Assembly: GCA_002351725.1 (NCBI GenBank)
Contig: DEHD01000034.1
Location: 1-64,000, forward strand
Source of the DNA: Prevotella sp. UBA2809
Lineage (GTDB): Bacteria > Bacteroidota > Bacteroidia > Bacteroidales > Bacteroidaceae
Direction of reading: 5' to 3'
Length of the DNA: 64,000 nt
The notes below the pieces were generated by a model that was given only the letters and a program-made list of their open reading frames with translations, was not told the DNA's origin and did not search any database. This document shows positions 1-7,387 of the stretch, one piece after another. Numbering within the stretch: the stretch's first letter is position 1; the number at the start of each line of letters is the position of its first letter. A program made the translations under genes and the position numbers.

Positions 1-20
1 CATCATCACCTTCCTACTAG

Positions 21-440
21 CTCCAAGTAACCATACTGTTGGCAACATTCCTGCTGACGGCTTGCCATGATGACAATGAGCCGACCAGCGATCCAACAGA
101 GCAGACGGCCATTTTCTTTATGCCGTGGTCAACGAATATGACACCGTACTTCGAGCAGAACATTGCTGACTTCGAGACCGCCATCAAGGGCGGACTGCTG
201 AAGAACGAACGTGTCATCGTCTGCATTTCCTCAACTACGGGCAGGGCGAATGTGATAGAACTACGGCAAGAACAGAACCGATGCGTCCGCGACACGCTGA
301 TGTTCTACAGCCAGCCTGATTTCACGCAACGCGAGAACATCACGACGATGCTCAACGACGTACGGGCCATAGCCGTGGGGATTGTCATATTTCATCGAAA
401 TAAGTTTGTGGGGAATGTATTTTGGGGCACAATTTGTTGA
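21..440 (+). pseudogene. Clostripain-like (peptidase C11) lipoprotein remnant
   Basis: The reading frame is open from the stop at 18-20 to TGA at 438-440. The first plausible start is TTG at 39, but the frame already reads as the middle of a signal peptide (ILLATFLLTAC), so the true N-terminus is probably lost or frameshifted. The LLTAC lipobox is followed by a region resembling Bacteroidota clostripain-related lipoproteins (FFMPWSTNMTPYFEQN, then an RVIVCISST strand). Similarity stops near 'NDVRAIA' at about 375. The last 20 or so codons read as unrelated sequence, and the catalytic His/Cys part of a C11 peptidase is absent. It is very likely a non-functional fragment. The family assignment comes from recalled sequence patterns and is moderately confident. 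Confidence 0.5.
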
Positions 441-478
441 AAGAGATTAAAGGAATATAGTTAAATTGAATTAAGTAA

Positions 479-494
479 GTATGAAAAATCATAC
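479..494. promoter_or_regulatory. Operator-like palindrome O1 upstream of hipB-like gene
   Basis: This is a perfect inverted repeat GTATGA-AAAA-TCATAC. It lies just upstream of the -33 element of the promoter at 501-531. A near-identical copy sits at 540-555. A pair of sites bracketing a promoter is the expected arrangement for autorepression by the HTH protein encoded at 560. Confidence 0.7.
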
Positions 495-500
495 TTTTGG

Positions 501-531
501 TTTGCCGAATCAGTATTTCTTCGTATCTTTG
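501..531 (+). promoter_or_regulatory. Bacteroidota-type promoter for hipB-like operon
   Basis: TTTG at 501-504 and TATCTTTG at 524-531 are separated by 19 nt, matching the TTTG-N19-21-TAnnTTTG consensus of the Bacteroidota primary sigma factor. Transcription would start at about 537-540, on the edge of operator O2. Confidence 0.7.
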
Positions 532-539
532 CACCAAAA

Positions 540-555
540 GTACGATAAATCATAC
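540..555. promoter_or_regulatory. Operator-like palindrome O2
   Basis: GTACGA-TAAA-TCATAC is the same palindrome as at 479-494 with one changed base in the left half-site. The two sites are 61 bp apart (start to start), close to six helical turns, which fits cooperative binding by two antitoxin dimers. It covers the predicted transcription start and ends 4 nt before the ATG at 560. Confidence 0.65.
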
Positions 556-559
556 GCCG

Positions 560-763
560 ATGGATATAGGAACAGTGATTAAGGAGCGCAGGGCATTGCT
601 GGGAATCTCTCAGCAAGACCTCTCGGATTACTCTGGAGTAGGCATCTCTACAGTCAAGGATTTGGAGCGAGGCGTGGGCAATCCGTCGCTACAGACACTA
701 CAGAAGATACTGGATGTGGTAGGTATGGAAATGGTGTTGCAAGTGAAACAGACCGTTAAATAG
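560..763 (+). CDS. HipB-like XRE-family HTH antitoxin/repressor
   Basis: This 67-residue protein is almost entirely a Cro/C1-type helix-turn-helix. The segment GISQQDLSDYSGVGISTVKD is the HTH pair, and LERGVGNPSL is the conserved turn typical of XRE antitoxins. I chose the ATG at 560 over the longer frame from 497 because 497-559 contains the promoter and operator O2. It is followed 8 nt later by a HipA N-terminal-domain gene, the usual Bacteroidota three-gene hipBA order (HTH, HipA-N, HipA kinase). It probably binds the two palindromes at 479 and 540 and represses its own operon. The coding sequence looks intact although the downstream kinase is truncated. Confidence 0.85.
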   Translation: MDIGTVIKERRALLGISQQDLSDYSGVGISTVKDLERGVGNPSLQTLQKILDVVGMEMVLQVKQTVK

Positions 764-771
764 CATAGAGC

Positions 772-1098
772 ATGAGAAAAGTGAATGTGTATTACGGTGA
801 TATCTATGCCGGGCAGCTCGTCGAGTTGTCAAGGGGCAACTATGAATTCACCTACGATGATGCTTTTCGTGCCGACGGCAGTACACCACCAGTATCTGTC
901 AACTTGCCCAAGAGCCAGAAGGTGTATCACTCGGAGCGCATCTTCCCCGTATTTACCAATATGTTGCCAGAGGGAGCCAACCGCAGGGCATTGTGCAGAG
1001 CGAGGAAGGTGGACGAGAGCGATTTCTTCGGTATGCTGGAGATGATTTGCGGCATGGATGCTATCGGGAAGTTTGTACTTAAAAGACCAGAAGAATGA
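772..1098 (+). CDS. HipA N-terminal-domain protein
   Basis: This 108-residue protein matches the HipA N-terminal subdomain that many Bacteroidota encode as a separate polypeptide. It opens with VNVYYGDIYAGQL, carries a central FTYDDAF strand and the NMLPEGANRR segment typical of the family, and ends in a DAIGKFVL strand. In hipBA systems this part packs against the kinase core and the HTH antitoxin. The stop codon overlaps the next ATG (ATGA at 1095-1098), so translation of the kinase fragment would be coupled. It looks intact but probably has no functional partner, because the kinase gene downstream ends early. Confidence 0.8.
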   Translation: MRKVNVYYGDIYAGQLVELSRGNYEFTYDDAFRADGSTPPVSVNLPKSQKVYHSERIFPVFTNMLPEGANRRALCRARKVDESDFFGMLEMICGMDAIGKFVLKRPEE

Positions 1099-1265
1099 AG
1101 ACGATAGAAGTTTGCCCATCAACATTGCGACCAGGTTTCTCTACCTATTCGCCCCAAGCCGTCAAGGAATTGTTTGACGGTGTGGGGGTTTCGCCCTTTA
1201 TTGATATCGATTTCGAGAGCGAGCGCAAAACCCGAGGCTGGGTTTACTGGGTAAAAGAACGGTAG
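1095..1265 (+). pseudogene. Truncated HipA-type kinase (N-terminal 56 codons only)
   Basis: This short ORF starts inside the stop codon of the HipA-N gene and encodes 56 residues. The opening MKTIEVCPSTLRPGFSTYS and the following KELFDGVGVSPF resemble the start of Bacteroidota HipA serine/threonine kinases, which normally continue for about 300 residues through the nucleotide-binding and catalytic loops. Here the frame leaves the family after about residue 44 and stops at 1263-1265, 24 nt before the end of the convergent gene at 1290. All kinase motifs are missing, so a deletion probably removed the toxin. An alternative is a small unrelated protein in the usual toxin position. Confidence 0.65.
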
Positions 1266-1289
1266 AAGAAATCTCTAACCCCTAACCTC

Positions 1290-1907
1290 TTACTTACAGT
1301 TAAACTCTAGCACCTTGCGTTCTTCCAGCCAACCCTCCAGGTGGTCGTTTATCTTTACCGGACCTACGCCTGCTGGTGTTCCTGTGTAAAGTATGTCGCC
1401 TGTCTTCAGTGTGAAGAACTTCGATATATAGGCTATAATCTCGTCAACCTTGTAGAGCATGTCGCTTGTGCAACCCTGTTGCACTGTCTGTCCGTTAATG
1501 TCAAGGTGGAAGTGTATGCCCTGTATGTCGAGGAACTTCTCCTTGGGCACCCACTCTCCGATTGCCGCTGAGCCATCGAAACCCTTGCAGATGGTCCAAG
1601 GCTGACCAGCCTCGCTTGCCTTCTTCTGCAGGTCGCGTGCGGTAAAGTCGATACCCACTGTCACTGCGTCGTAATAGCGATGTGCAAATCGCTCGCTGAT
1701 ATTCTTTCCCAATCGGCAGATGCGTACTACCACCTCTGTCTCGTAGTCGATACGTCCCAGATGGTCGGGGATAAAGAATGGCTTACCCTGATTCAGTATC
1801 GCCGAATCAGCCTTAGTAAATATCACAGGCTCGTCAGGACGTTTCAGCGTTCCGTGTAGCTCTTGGTTATGTGCGGCATAGTTCATGCCTATTGCAAATA
1901 TCTTCAT
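1290..1907 (-). CDS. Fumarylacetoacetate hydrolase (FAH) family protein
   Basis: This 205-residue enzyme has the size of the single-domain FAH family (YcgM-like acylpyruvases, oxaloacetate decarboxylases and related C-C bond hydrolases). The divalent-metal ligands are visible: E56 and E58 in DYETEVVVRI and D87 in GIDFTARD. The C-terminal TGTPAGVGPV loop is the family signature. Its substrate cannot be read from sequence; acylpyruvate hydrolysis or oxaloacetate decarboxylation are the usual activities. It lies 9 nt downstream of the DUF2461 gene and is probably cotranscribed with it from the promoter at 2671-2704. It is cytoplasmic, with no signal peptide. Confidence 0.88.
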   Translation of the reverse strand: MKIFAIGMNYAAHNQELHGTLKRPDEPVIFTKADSAILNQGKPFFIPDHLGRIDYETEVVVRICRLGKNISERFAHRYYDAVTVGIDFTARDLQKKASEAGQPWTICKGFDGSAAIGEWVPKEKFLDIQGIHFHLDINGQTVQQGCTSDMLYKVDEIIAYISKFFTLKTGDILYTGTPAGVGPVKINDHLEGWLEERKVLEFNCK

Positions 1908-1916
1908 ATTCTTCTT

Positions 1917-2642
1917 TTATTCGTAATCGTCAATAACGGAGTTGATGAAGTCCATCATAGGCTTGGCTGATTTGAACATACGTTCTATCTCGTCGAGCCA
2001 TTTTTCGCCTTGGTAGAAGTCGTCGGGTACCTGATGCCAACAGCAGTAGTCCTTCATTCGCAGATATTCTATGTGTTCCCAGTCGCGTGGGAAACCTGAT
2101 GGACAGGTCTTAAGCTTTTCCAGACCGAAGCCTTGGGGCTGGTCCCAGCTTGACACATCGGTTGGAGCCTTGAAACTGCTGGCAGTCTGACTGCCGAAAT
2201 AGTGTTGGAAATCCTTGTTCTCCACGCACTTCAGCCACTCTTCGGTGTTGCCCATTATCTCATTACGGCACGAGGTGAGTATGTTGGTGGGCAACCAGTA
2301 ATTGCCGCAGGCCACCATACAGTGCCCTGGCTCCAAATGAAGATAGTATCCACCATGCAGCGCCTTCTTGCCATGTGCGGCTATGTAGCCTCCAAAGTGG
2401 TTCTTATAGGGCGACTTATCATTCGAGAATCGTGTGTCACGATAGAACCTATAGGTACAATCCTTCACACTGAGGTGGGCAATAGATGGGTCGAACTCTG
2501 TAATACGACCAATAGCCTTGGCAATGCCAGCCTCAAAATCGGCCCTCACGGCATCATACTCGGCCTTATGTGCCTGATACCACTCGCGATTGTTATTCGC
2601 CATCAACTGCTTAAGATATTTCAAGATTCTCTTTGCGTCCAT
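1917..2642 (-). CDS. DUF2461 (TIGR02453) family protein
   Basis: This 241-residue soluble protein has the hallmarks of DUF2461: an N-terminal NNREWYQAHKAEYDAVRADF segment, the central YRFYRDTRFSNDKSPYK block, and the GGYYLHLEPG strand. The family is widespread in bacteria and fungi but has no established function. It is the first gene of a two-gene unit with the FAH-family enzyme at 1290. The ATG at 2642 is preceded by a good promoter. No signal peptide or membrane segment is visible. Confidence 0.85.
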   Translation of the reverse strand: MDAKRILKYLKQLMANNNREWYQAHKAEYDAVRADFEAGIAKAIGRITEFDPSIAHLSVKDCTYRFYRDTRFSNDKSPYKNHFGGYIAAHGKKALHGGYYLHLEPGHCMVACGNYWLPTNILTSCRNEIMGNTEEWLKCVENKDFQHYFGSQTASSFKAPTDVSSWDQPQGFGLEKLKTCPSGFPRDWEHIEYLRMKDYCCWHQVPDDFYQGEKWLDEIERMFKSAKPMMDFINSVIDDYE

Positions 2643-2670
2643 AATTCTACCGATTAAAAACTTTCAGGTG

Positions 2671-2704
2671 CAAAAATACAACTTATTTCTCAAATATGTG
2701 CAAA
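2671..2704 (-). promoter_or_regulatory. Promoter for DUF2461-FAH unit
   Basis: On the minus strand TTTG (complement of 2701-2704) and TATTTTTG (complement of 2671-2678) are 22 nt apart, close to the Bacteroidota consensus. The start codon lies about 30 nt downstream at 2642. Confidence 0.6.
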
Positions 2705-2709
2705 GGAAC

Positions 2710-2742
2710 AAGAAAAAAACAACTCCGCAACAATGTGCGGAG
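2710..2742 (-). terminator. Intrinsic terminator of the PadR-PspC operon
   Basis: Read on the minus strand, a 7-bp stem (CTCCGCA / TGCGGAG, 2723-2742) with a 6-nt loop is followed by TTG and a run of seven T (complement of the A-run near 2713-2719). This ends transcription coming from the PspC gene at 2810. Confidence 0.7.
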
Positions 2743-2755
2743 CCGTATGGAAATT

Positions 2756-2785
2756 GCGAGACACCCTGATTGAGGCGTGTCTCGC
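2756..2785. repeat. Perfect 9-bp inverted repeat between operons
   Basis: GCGAGACAC at 2756-2764 pairs with GTGTCTCGC at 2777-2785 around a 12-nt loop. It lies just downstream of the PspC stop codon and upstream of the terminator at 2710-2742. It may be an additional terminator or mRNA 3'-end stabilising hairpin; neither side has a clear long T-tract. Confidence 0.5.
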
Positions 2786-2809
2786 AGGCTTTTAGTATCT
2801 TGATAGCTA

Positions 2810-4381
2810 CTATTTTAATTCTTCTACACGGAATAGTTCAAAGTCGGTAGCCGAGAACCATTTTGCTCTACATGGCTTGCCTGTAAAACTCTCATCTGTA
2901 GAGACACCAAAGACAATTGTGTTGCCTGTTACTACGATACTATCGATAGTTACTGTGCTCCATCCGTTGCCCATTGCTCCGCCATTATTGCCATTCACAG
3001 GTATCTGCTGCAACATCTTCTTGTCGCCAACAGCATATATGCATGGTCCAGGGCCTTCTGCTCGTGCATTACATGCCAATTTATAGATGCCAGGTTCAAC
3101 ATTCTCCTTACGCTCTGCCTGATAAACCTCTTTGCAGTCATTGTTCCAGGCATCAAGATAGCGTGTATCCCAATCGCCACTAAAATGCTCGCCGTTGGCA
3201 GTATAGTGTGCACAGTTCTCTGCTTTTATCAGATTCCAATCTCCTTGACGCAGGAAATCAGCATCTTCTGTACTCATCTTGGTACCTTGATATATGGTTT
3301 GCCAATCACTATCGTGGCGATGGAAGATATACTGATTATGATAGTCGGCAATAGTAAAGGCCAACGGAACGGCTGTGCATACTGCTACAACCCAAAGGAA
3401 TATCCAAACTATACGCTGAATAATACCCATTGGACGAATCTTGCCCGACAGCGATAGCAGCATGTGGATGGTGCCATAAATAGGTATCAATAGTGCAAGG
3501 AAGAGTGCTGCTACAAAGATGCCCAGGATGGTTGGATTATTAAGCCAAGCACCTGTCAGTCCCATAGCCTCAAGACTAAATGGAACAGTACTGTTCAAAG
3601 GCAGAATGAGCGCACTAACAGTAGCGATAAGTGCAAAAAGGAATCCAATGAAAAGACCAATGCATACTATCAATGCTATAATCACGAAGAAGGCAAAGCA
3701 GATCTTCAGCAGAAACGAGAAGAACATTCGAACCAAATTAGGACGTTGAATCGGCTGTTTCTCTTTCTCAACTACTACATCGGCCAGATTCTGTGGTGTT
3801 ACATCCTTTCCTTCCATCTGTAGCAACTGCTCTGGAGTCTTGGCCTCTGGCAATACAAGGGCAAGCACGATATAGATAAAGATGCCAACACCATAGCACA
3901 TAGTGAATAGTATGATAAGCAGACGCCAGATTACTGGGTCGGTGTTGGTATAAACAGCCAAGCCCGACATCACTCCTGCCAGCATCTTATCTTTGGGGTT
4001 GCGATAGAGTTTCTTTCCAGCAGTACGCTCGCGAACATTATTATATATCTTCTGACCAGCCGAGCGGGCTTGCTCTTCCCAATTAGTGCTTTTCCCTTCT
4101 TCAGATTTCTTTTCTTCCTCGCCAGTCAGCTCTTCTGGTTTACCAATACGAGTGATGATATCTTTTACATGCTCGATAGTTATAGCCTCAATACCTTGCT
4201 GACGCAATTCGTCGAAGAGCTCAGCCACACGTGCTTCGATGTCATCAACAATCTCGTCACCTCCTTCCTGCTTACCAAATGTAGAACGGAGCGAGTCGAT
4301 GTATTGCTGTAATAGTTCGTAGGCATCCTCGTCTATTTGGAAGAGGCGTCCACATAGGTTGATGGTAATATTCTTTTTCAT
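2810..4381 (-). CDS. PspC-domain multi-pass membrane protein
   Basis: This 523-residue protein starts with an acidic cytoplasmic region (about 1-120) containing a VDDIEARVAELFDEL helix. A PspC domain follows at about 122-180 (KKLYRNPKDKMLAGVMSGLA, then a DPVIWRLLIILF membrane segment). Several further transmembrane helices occupy about 220-370. The C-terminal 150 residues form a soluble, probably beta-rich region with no family I recognise. PspC proteins sense or relay envelope stress in other bacteria. The start overlaps the 3' end of the PadR gene by 4 nt (4378-4381), the usual Bacteroidota PadR-PspC pairing, so the PadR protein probably controls it. Transcription ends at the hairpin at 2710-2742. 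Confidence 0.85.
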   Translation of the reverse strand: MKKNITINLCGRLFQIDEDAYELLQQYIDSLRSTFGKQEGGDEIVDDIEARVAELFDELRQQGIEAITIEHVKDIITRIGKPEELTGEEEKKSEEGKSTNWEEQARSAGQKIYNNVRERTAGKKLYRNPKDKMLAGVMSGLAVYTNTDPVIWRLLIILFTMCYGVGIFIYIVLALVLPEAKTPEQLLQMEGKDVTPQNLADVVVEKEKQPIQRPNLVRMFFSFLLKICFAFFVIIALIVCIGLFIGFLFALIATVSALILPLNSTVPFSLEAMGLTGAWLNNPTILGIFVAALFLALLIPIYGTIHMLLSLSGKIRPMGIIQRIVWIFLWVVAVCTAVPLAFTIADYHNQYIFHRHDSDWQTIYQGTKMSTEDADFLRQGDWNLIKAENCAHYTANGEHFSGDWDTRYLDAWNNDCKEVYQAERKENVEPGIYKLACNARAEGPGPCIYAVGDKKMLQQIPVNGNNGGAMGNGWSTVTIDSIVVTGNTIVFGVSTDESFTGKPCRAKWFSATDFELFRVEELK

Positions 4382-4728
4382 TTTGATTCTAATAATTTTG
4401 GTGTAACGTTCTTAAGATAATTGATTGTGTTTGAGAGTTCTGTCCAAGCGGCATCCAGACCTTCAAGGAATTTCTCGCCTTCTTTACTTAGGGCATAATA
4501 CTTGCGAGGGGGGCCTTGAGTTGACTCCTGCCATTCGTATTGCAGCAGACCGTCGTTCTTCAGGCGGGTCAGTAGTGGATAGAGCGTACCTTCAACCACA
4601 AGTAGCTCCGCATTTTTTAGTTGTTGGATAATGTCGCTGGCATACGATGGTCGATGCTCTAAGAGTAAAAGCACACAATACTCAAGCATGCCTTTTCTCA
4701 TTTGCGACTTTGCATTTTCGATATTCAT
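4378..4728 (-). CDS. PadR-family transcriptional regulator
   Basis: This 116-residue protein is a compact PadR-type winged-helix repressor. It begins with a helix leading into GMLEYCVLLLLEHRPSYASD, continues with the recognition-helix/wing signature VVEGTLYPLLTRLKNDGLL, and has the wing strand GPPRKYYALSKEG and a C-terminal dimerisation helix. It is translationally coupled to the downstream PspC gene. A 21-bp palindrome at 4778-4798 lies immediately upstream of its -7 element and is the likely operator for autoregulation. The effector or stress it responds to is unknown. Confidence 0.93.
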   Translation of the reverse strand: MNIENAKSQMRKGMLEYCVLLLLEHRPSYASDIIQQLKNAELLVVEGTLYPLLTRLKNDGLLQYEWQESTQGPPRKYYALSKEGEKFLEGLDAAWTELSNTINYLKNVTPKLLESK

Positions 4729-4757
4729 ATCTTTGCCTTATTAAAAGATTTCGGCAG

Positions 4758-4765
4758 CAAAGATA
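4758..4765 (-). promoter_or_regulatory. -7 element of PadR-PspC promoter
   Basis: The complement reads TATCTTTG, a perfect TAnnTTTG element 30 nt upstream of the PadR start codon. No good TTTG -33 box is found at the usual distance; the palindrome at 4778-4798 occupies that place. Confidence 0.6.
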
Positions 4766-4777
4766 AGCAAAAACACA

Positions 4778-4798
4778 GTACCTTGTATAACAAAGTAC
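4778..4798. promoter_or_regulatory. Probable PadR operator palindrome
   Basis: GTACCTTGT-ATA-ACAAAGTAC is an inverted repeat matching at 8 of 9 positions per arm. It covers the expected -33 region of the PadR-PspC promoter, so an occupied site would block RNA polymerase. Confidence 0.65.
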
Positions 4799-4843
4799 CA
4801 AGTTTTTGCAAGGAATTATATATATTTAACAATATGTGCCTTT

Positions 4844-4862
4844 GTCAACTCTGTTAGTTGAC
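4844..4862. repeat. 7-bp hairpin between PadR promoter and outer-membrane gene
   Basis: GTCAACT (4844-4850) pairs with AGTTGAC (4856-4862) around a 5-nt loop, just downstream of the stop of the minus-strand gene ending at 4880. It could terminate that operon, but no T-tract follows on the minus strand. Confidence 0.35.
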
Positions 4863-4879
4863 GGTTACAAATGGTTATA

Positions 4880-6070
4880 TTATAGTGCAAATTCGGCAGT
4901 AATGCCCCACTTCATCATATTATTGTTCGATTTGTCAAATGTCTTATATAAATCAGCATGCAGTCTGGCATAATGCTTACCTATTGCCGTTTGCACACCT
5001 CCGCCAAGATACACACCAGAATGCCTTGTGTTATCCCACTCCACGTCTATCATCTTCTTTCCCATATAGTATCTGGTTTCTCTGTTGCCGAAATTAGATA
5101 CATAGAATCCGCCAACACGAACCAGTGGAAGCCACTTGCCGTTGCCAAAGCACTTAACTCCACCAAGATATGCAATCAGTCTACCCATTTCGTATATCGT
5201 GTGCGACGGCTCACGTCCGCCAAGAACCAATACATCGTGTTCAGATTTTGCTTTTGGCGAATATGCTACACCCAACTCTACACTAAATCCGTTCATTACT
5301 CGCTTAAAATCCATCTCAAGTGCTAATCCCAATTCAAATGCACTGCCAGGATAGTTCTCGTCTTCCAATTTCTGATTCTCAGTCTTTTGCTGCGAATAGT
5401 AAGCATAACCAGCAAACGCTTTGATGTGCAATTTCGGCTTGTCGGCTTTCTCCTTATATTCGTATACCATACAAGTGCTACCGTCAGTACATACATCATT
5501 ATGGTAGTCACGCACAACGTTTACAAGTTTTGTCCTTGTCAGGTCTTTCTGGTTCATACCCTCCACTGCCTTCCACGAGTCTTTGAGCAGCATTTTAACT
5601 TTGCCGTATTGTTCCCTCTTCTCTTGTAGGTTGTCTATTTCGTCCTGCATATTTCTGACTGCAAGTCTGTTTGTCAGTTGGGCCATCTCGCCATCTTCAC
5701 GCTCAAAGAAGAAGTATTCTTTAGAATCGCTAGCTACGCAGTATAGGTTCATCATTCCTTGAACCATAAACTCGGCAAAGTATAATTCTGGTTCGCCTGT
5801 AACGTTGAGTCGACGAGTAACGAAAAACTTTCCTCCTTCATCGAATCTGAACGCCTCAATGTCGCCCGGCTTATAGGTATTACCCTTGTTAGAACCATTT
5901 GCCCAAAACTCGCATTGTCTCGACAATCTCTCATTAGTTCGGAAGTCGATGTTACCTCTGATGGTATCACCGTGGTTTGTGATGATGAATCCAGGTTTAG
6001 GGTTTACTTGTGCACGCATCTGCAAGGACATCATAGTCCCTAGCAGCAAAAAGAAAAAGATTTTTTTCAT
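4880..6070 (-). CDS. Outer-membrane beta-barrel protein of unknown function
   Basis: This 396-residue protein has a clear signal peptide (FFFLLLGTMMSLQMRAQ). A beta-rich N-terminal domain beginning NPKPGFIITNHGDTIRGNID follows; this 'ITN.GDTI.G.IDFR' pattern recurs in Bacteroidota secreted proteins of unknown role. A short charged helix lies at about 140-165, and the C-terminal half alternates polar and aromatic residues as in an eight-stranded outer-membrane barrel, ending in the aromatic/leucine-rich strand AEFAL. It is the second gene of a minus-strand pair with 6113, 42 nt apart, probably driven by the promoter at 7156-7187. No ligand or enzyme motif is seen. Confidence 0.6.
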   Translation of the reverse strand: MKKIFFFLLLGTMMSLQMRAQVNPKPGFIITNHGDTIRGNIDFRTNERLSRQCEFWANGSNKGNTYKPGDIEAFRFDEGGKFFVTRRLNVTGEPELYFAEFMVQGMMNLYCVASDSKEYFFFEREDGEMAQLTNRLAVRNMQDEIDNLQEKREQYGKVKMLLKDSWKAVEGMNQKDLTRTKLVNVVRDYHNDVCTDGSTCMVYEYKEKADKPKLHIKAFAGYAYYSQQKTENQKLEDENYPGSAFELGLALEMDFKRVMNGFSVELGVAYSPKAKSEHDVLVLGGREPSHTIYEMGRLIAYLGGVKCFGNGKWLPLVRVGGFYVSNFGNRETRYYMGKKMIDVEWDNTRHSGVYLGGGVQTAIGKHYARLHADLYKTFDKSNNNMMKWGITAEFAL

Positions 6071-6112
6071 CTTATTTGTTTTGTTATTATATGGTTATTG
6101 ATTTGATTTGAA

Positions 6113-7114
6113 TTACAGATATACTCGAAGACCCAACAATGCATCAAATCGTTTGATGCCATAGAAGTCGTATTTATCTTCGTAACCTTCAGGCTTTTTC
6201 AATCTCATAGTTAATCCATTTGCGTGGAGACCTATGCCTAATCTATCCGTTAGCCTATATTCAACACCTAATTGGAATATGCTTCCCAGACCACTCTCGC
6301 TATCAGACAAGTCTACTCTATTGCTGGAGATACTTTCTGTATAATTGGCATATCCGAGTCCCAAAGCCATATCCATACGCCATTTACTGCCAAGGCATAT
6401 TGCATAAAGGATGCTTGGTCCAATATAGTGGATATTGGCGTTGAAGCCTTCATCAAAAGAGGTGTGATAGAAAGAATAGTTTGCACCTAAGCCCAAACCA
6501 TATTTCCAGTAGTGCTGGTAATCTACTGATGCAGCAAAGCCCGATTTCCTTTTATAAGTATGAGCGTATGTCTCTATTTCAGAAGTAATCCATGCTGGAC
6601 CAGCATTCACTCTTATGATATTCTTCGGGTTATTATATATTTTGTCTCTTGTGCTGATTTGTTCTTTTGCCATTTCAGCCAATTCCTTGTCTCTATTCAT
6701 TTCTATCTCCTGTAGAGAAGTCATTGGATCTGTGGTTACAAGACTGTCAGGCATAAGCATCATCGTTCCCCATATGCGATGGCAAGTCGAAGTCCATCGG
6801 CTTGGAGCCTTATGTTCATCAATACGAAGGACATTACCTCCACTTTCGGCCGTTTTCTTTACGGCCAAAGCCAGCATGTTGCCATACAAACACTGATCGG
6901 TTGGGGTGATGCCCCCGTCAGTTACTTTTACTTTTCCAATAGCTCTTGCTTCTGCAGGTACAGGCTTGCCAACTTCGTATATTTTTACAGAGTCAGGCTT
7001 GCGCGAAGGATAGTTGCCTTCCAAATCAGCAATCACTCGAGGAGCTGATTGACAACTAGCCAACAATGTTATTAATGCACAAGAAAGTGCATACTTGTTT
7101 AAGAATCTATTCAT
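6113..7114 (-). CDS. Lipoprotein with C-terminal outer-membrane barrel, unknown function
   Basis: This 333-residue protein begins with a lipoprotein signal (ALSCALITLLASC, Cys at about 21). The first 110 residues form a small alpha/beta domain with conserved-looking GKVKVTDGG and GGNVLRIDEH segments, reminiscent of small outer-membrane lipoprotein domains. The remaining part (from about residue 165) looks like an antiparallel beta-barrel (VNAGPAWITSEIETYAH ... LLGLRVYL). It is the first gene of a two-gene unit with the barrel protein at 4880, so both probably act in the outer membrane. A lipoprotein signal followed by a barrel is unusual; processing may differ. No known family recognised. Confidence 0.55.
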   Translation of the reverse strand: MNRFLNKYALSCALITLLASCQSAPRVIADLEGNYPSRKPDSVKIYEVGKPVPAEARAIGKVKVTDGGITPTDQCLYGNMLALAVKKTAESGGNVLRIDEHKAPSRWTSTCHRIWGTMMLMPDSLVTTDPMTSLQEIEMNRDKELAEMAKEQISTRDKIYNNPKNIIRVNAGPAWITSEIETYAHTYKRKSGFAASVDYQHYWKYGLGLGANYSFYHTSFDEGFNANIHYIGPSILYAICLGSKWRMDMALGLGYANYTESISSNRVDLSDSESGLGSIFQLGVEYRLTDRLGIGLHANGLTMRLKKPEGYEDKYDFYGIKRFDALLGLRVYL

Positions 7115-7155
7115 TCTGTTAAAGTTTTATTCTGAGTTTTTTTAATAATCGCCCA

Positions 7156-7187
7156 CAAAGGTACACACAATTCCTTACTCCACCAAA
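7156..7187 (-). promoter_or_regulatory. Promoter for outer-membrane gene pair
   Basis: On the minus strand TTTG (complement of 7184-7187) and TACCTTTG (complement of 7156-7163) are separated by 20 nt, an excellent match to the Bacteroidota consensus. It lies about 40 nt upstream of the ATG at 7114. Confidence 0.75.
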
Positions 7188-7321
7188 TATTTATGCGAGA
7201 AATTTGCGGATGAGCTTTTTGGATTATTCTTCTTTCTTCTCGCGTGAAAAGTAATTGGAAATGTGGGTCAAACCTGTTAAAATTATAAATTAGAACCTAT
7301 TTCGTTATTTTTTTTACACTT

Positions 7322-7355
7322 TTTGGTGTTATATCGTTTTTTTTCTTTATTTTTG
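7322..7355 (+). promoter_or_regulatory. Promoter of the NRPS/signalling operon
   Basis: TTTG at 7322-7325 and TATTTTTG at 7348-7355 (22-nt spacer) precede the ATG at 7388 by 32 nt. No other convincing promoter was seen in the six tight junctions downstream, so this is the best candidate for expression of all seven genes up to 26465. The surrounding DNA is strongly T-rich. Confidence 0.6.
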
Positions 7356-7387
7356 CAATCGATTTAATAAATATTATCTATTAGCAC

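Noticed and set aside
2756..2785. Second terminator for the PspC operon
   Set aside because: The 9-bp stem is perfect but lacks a T-tract; the hairpin at 2710-2742 is the better terminator, so this one is listed only as a repeat.
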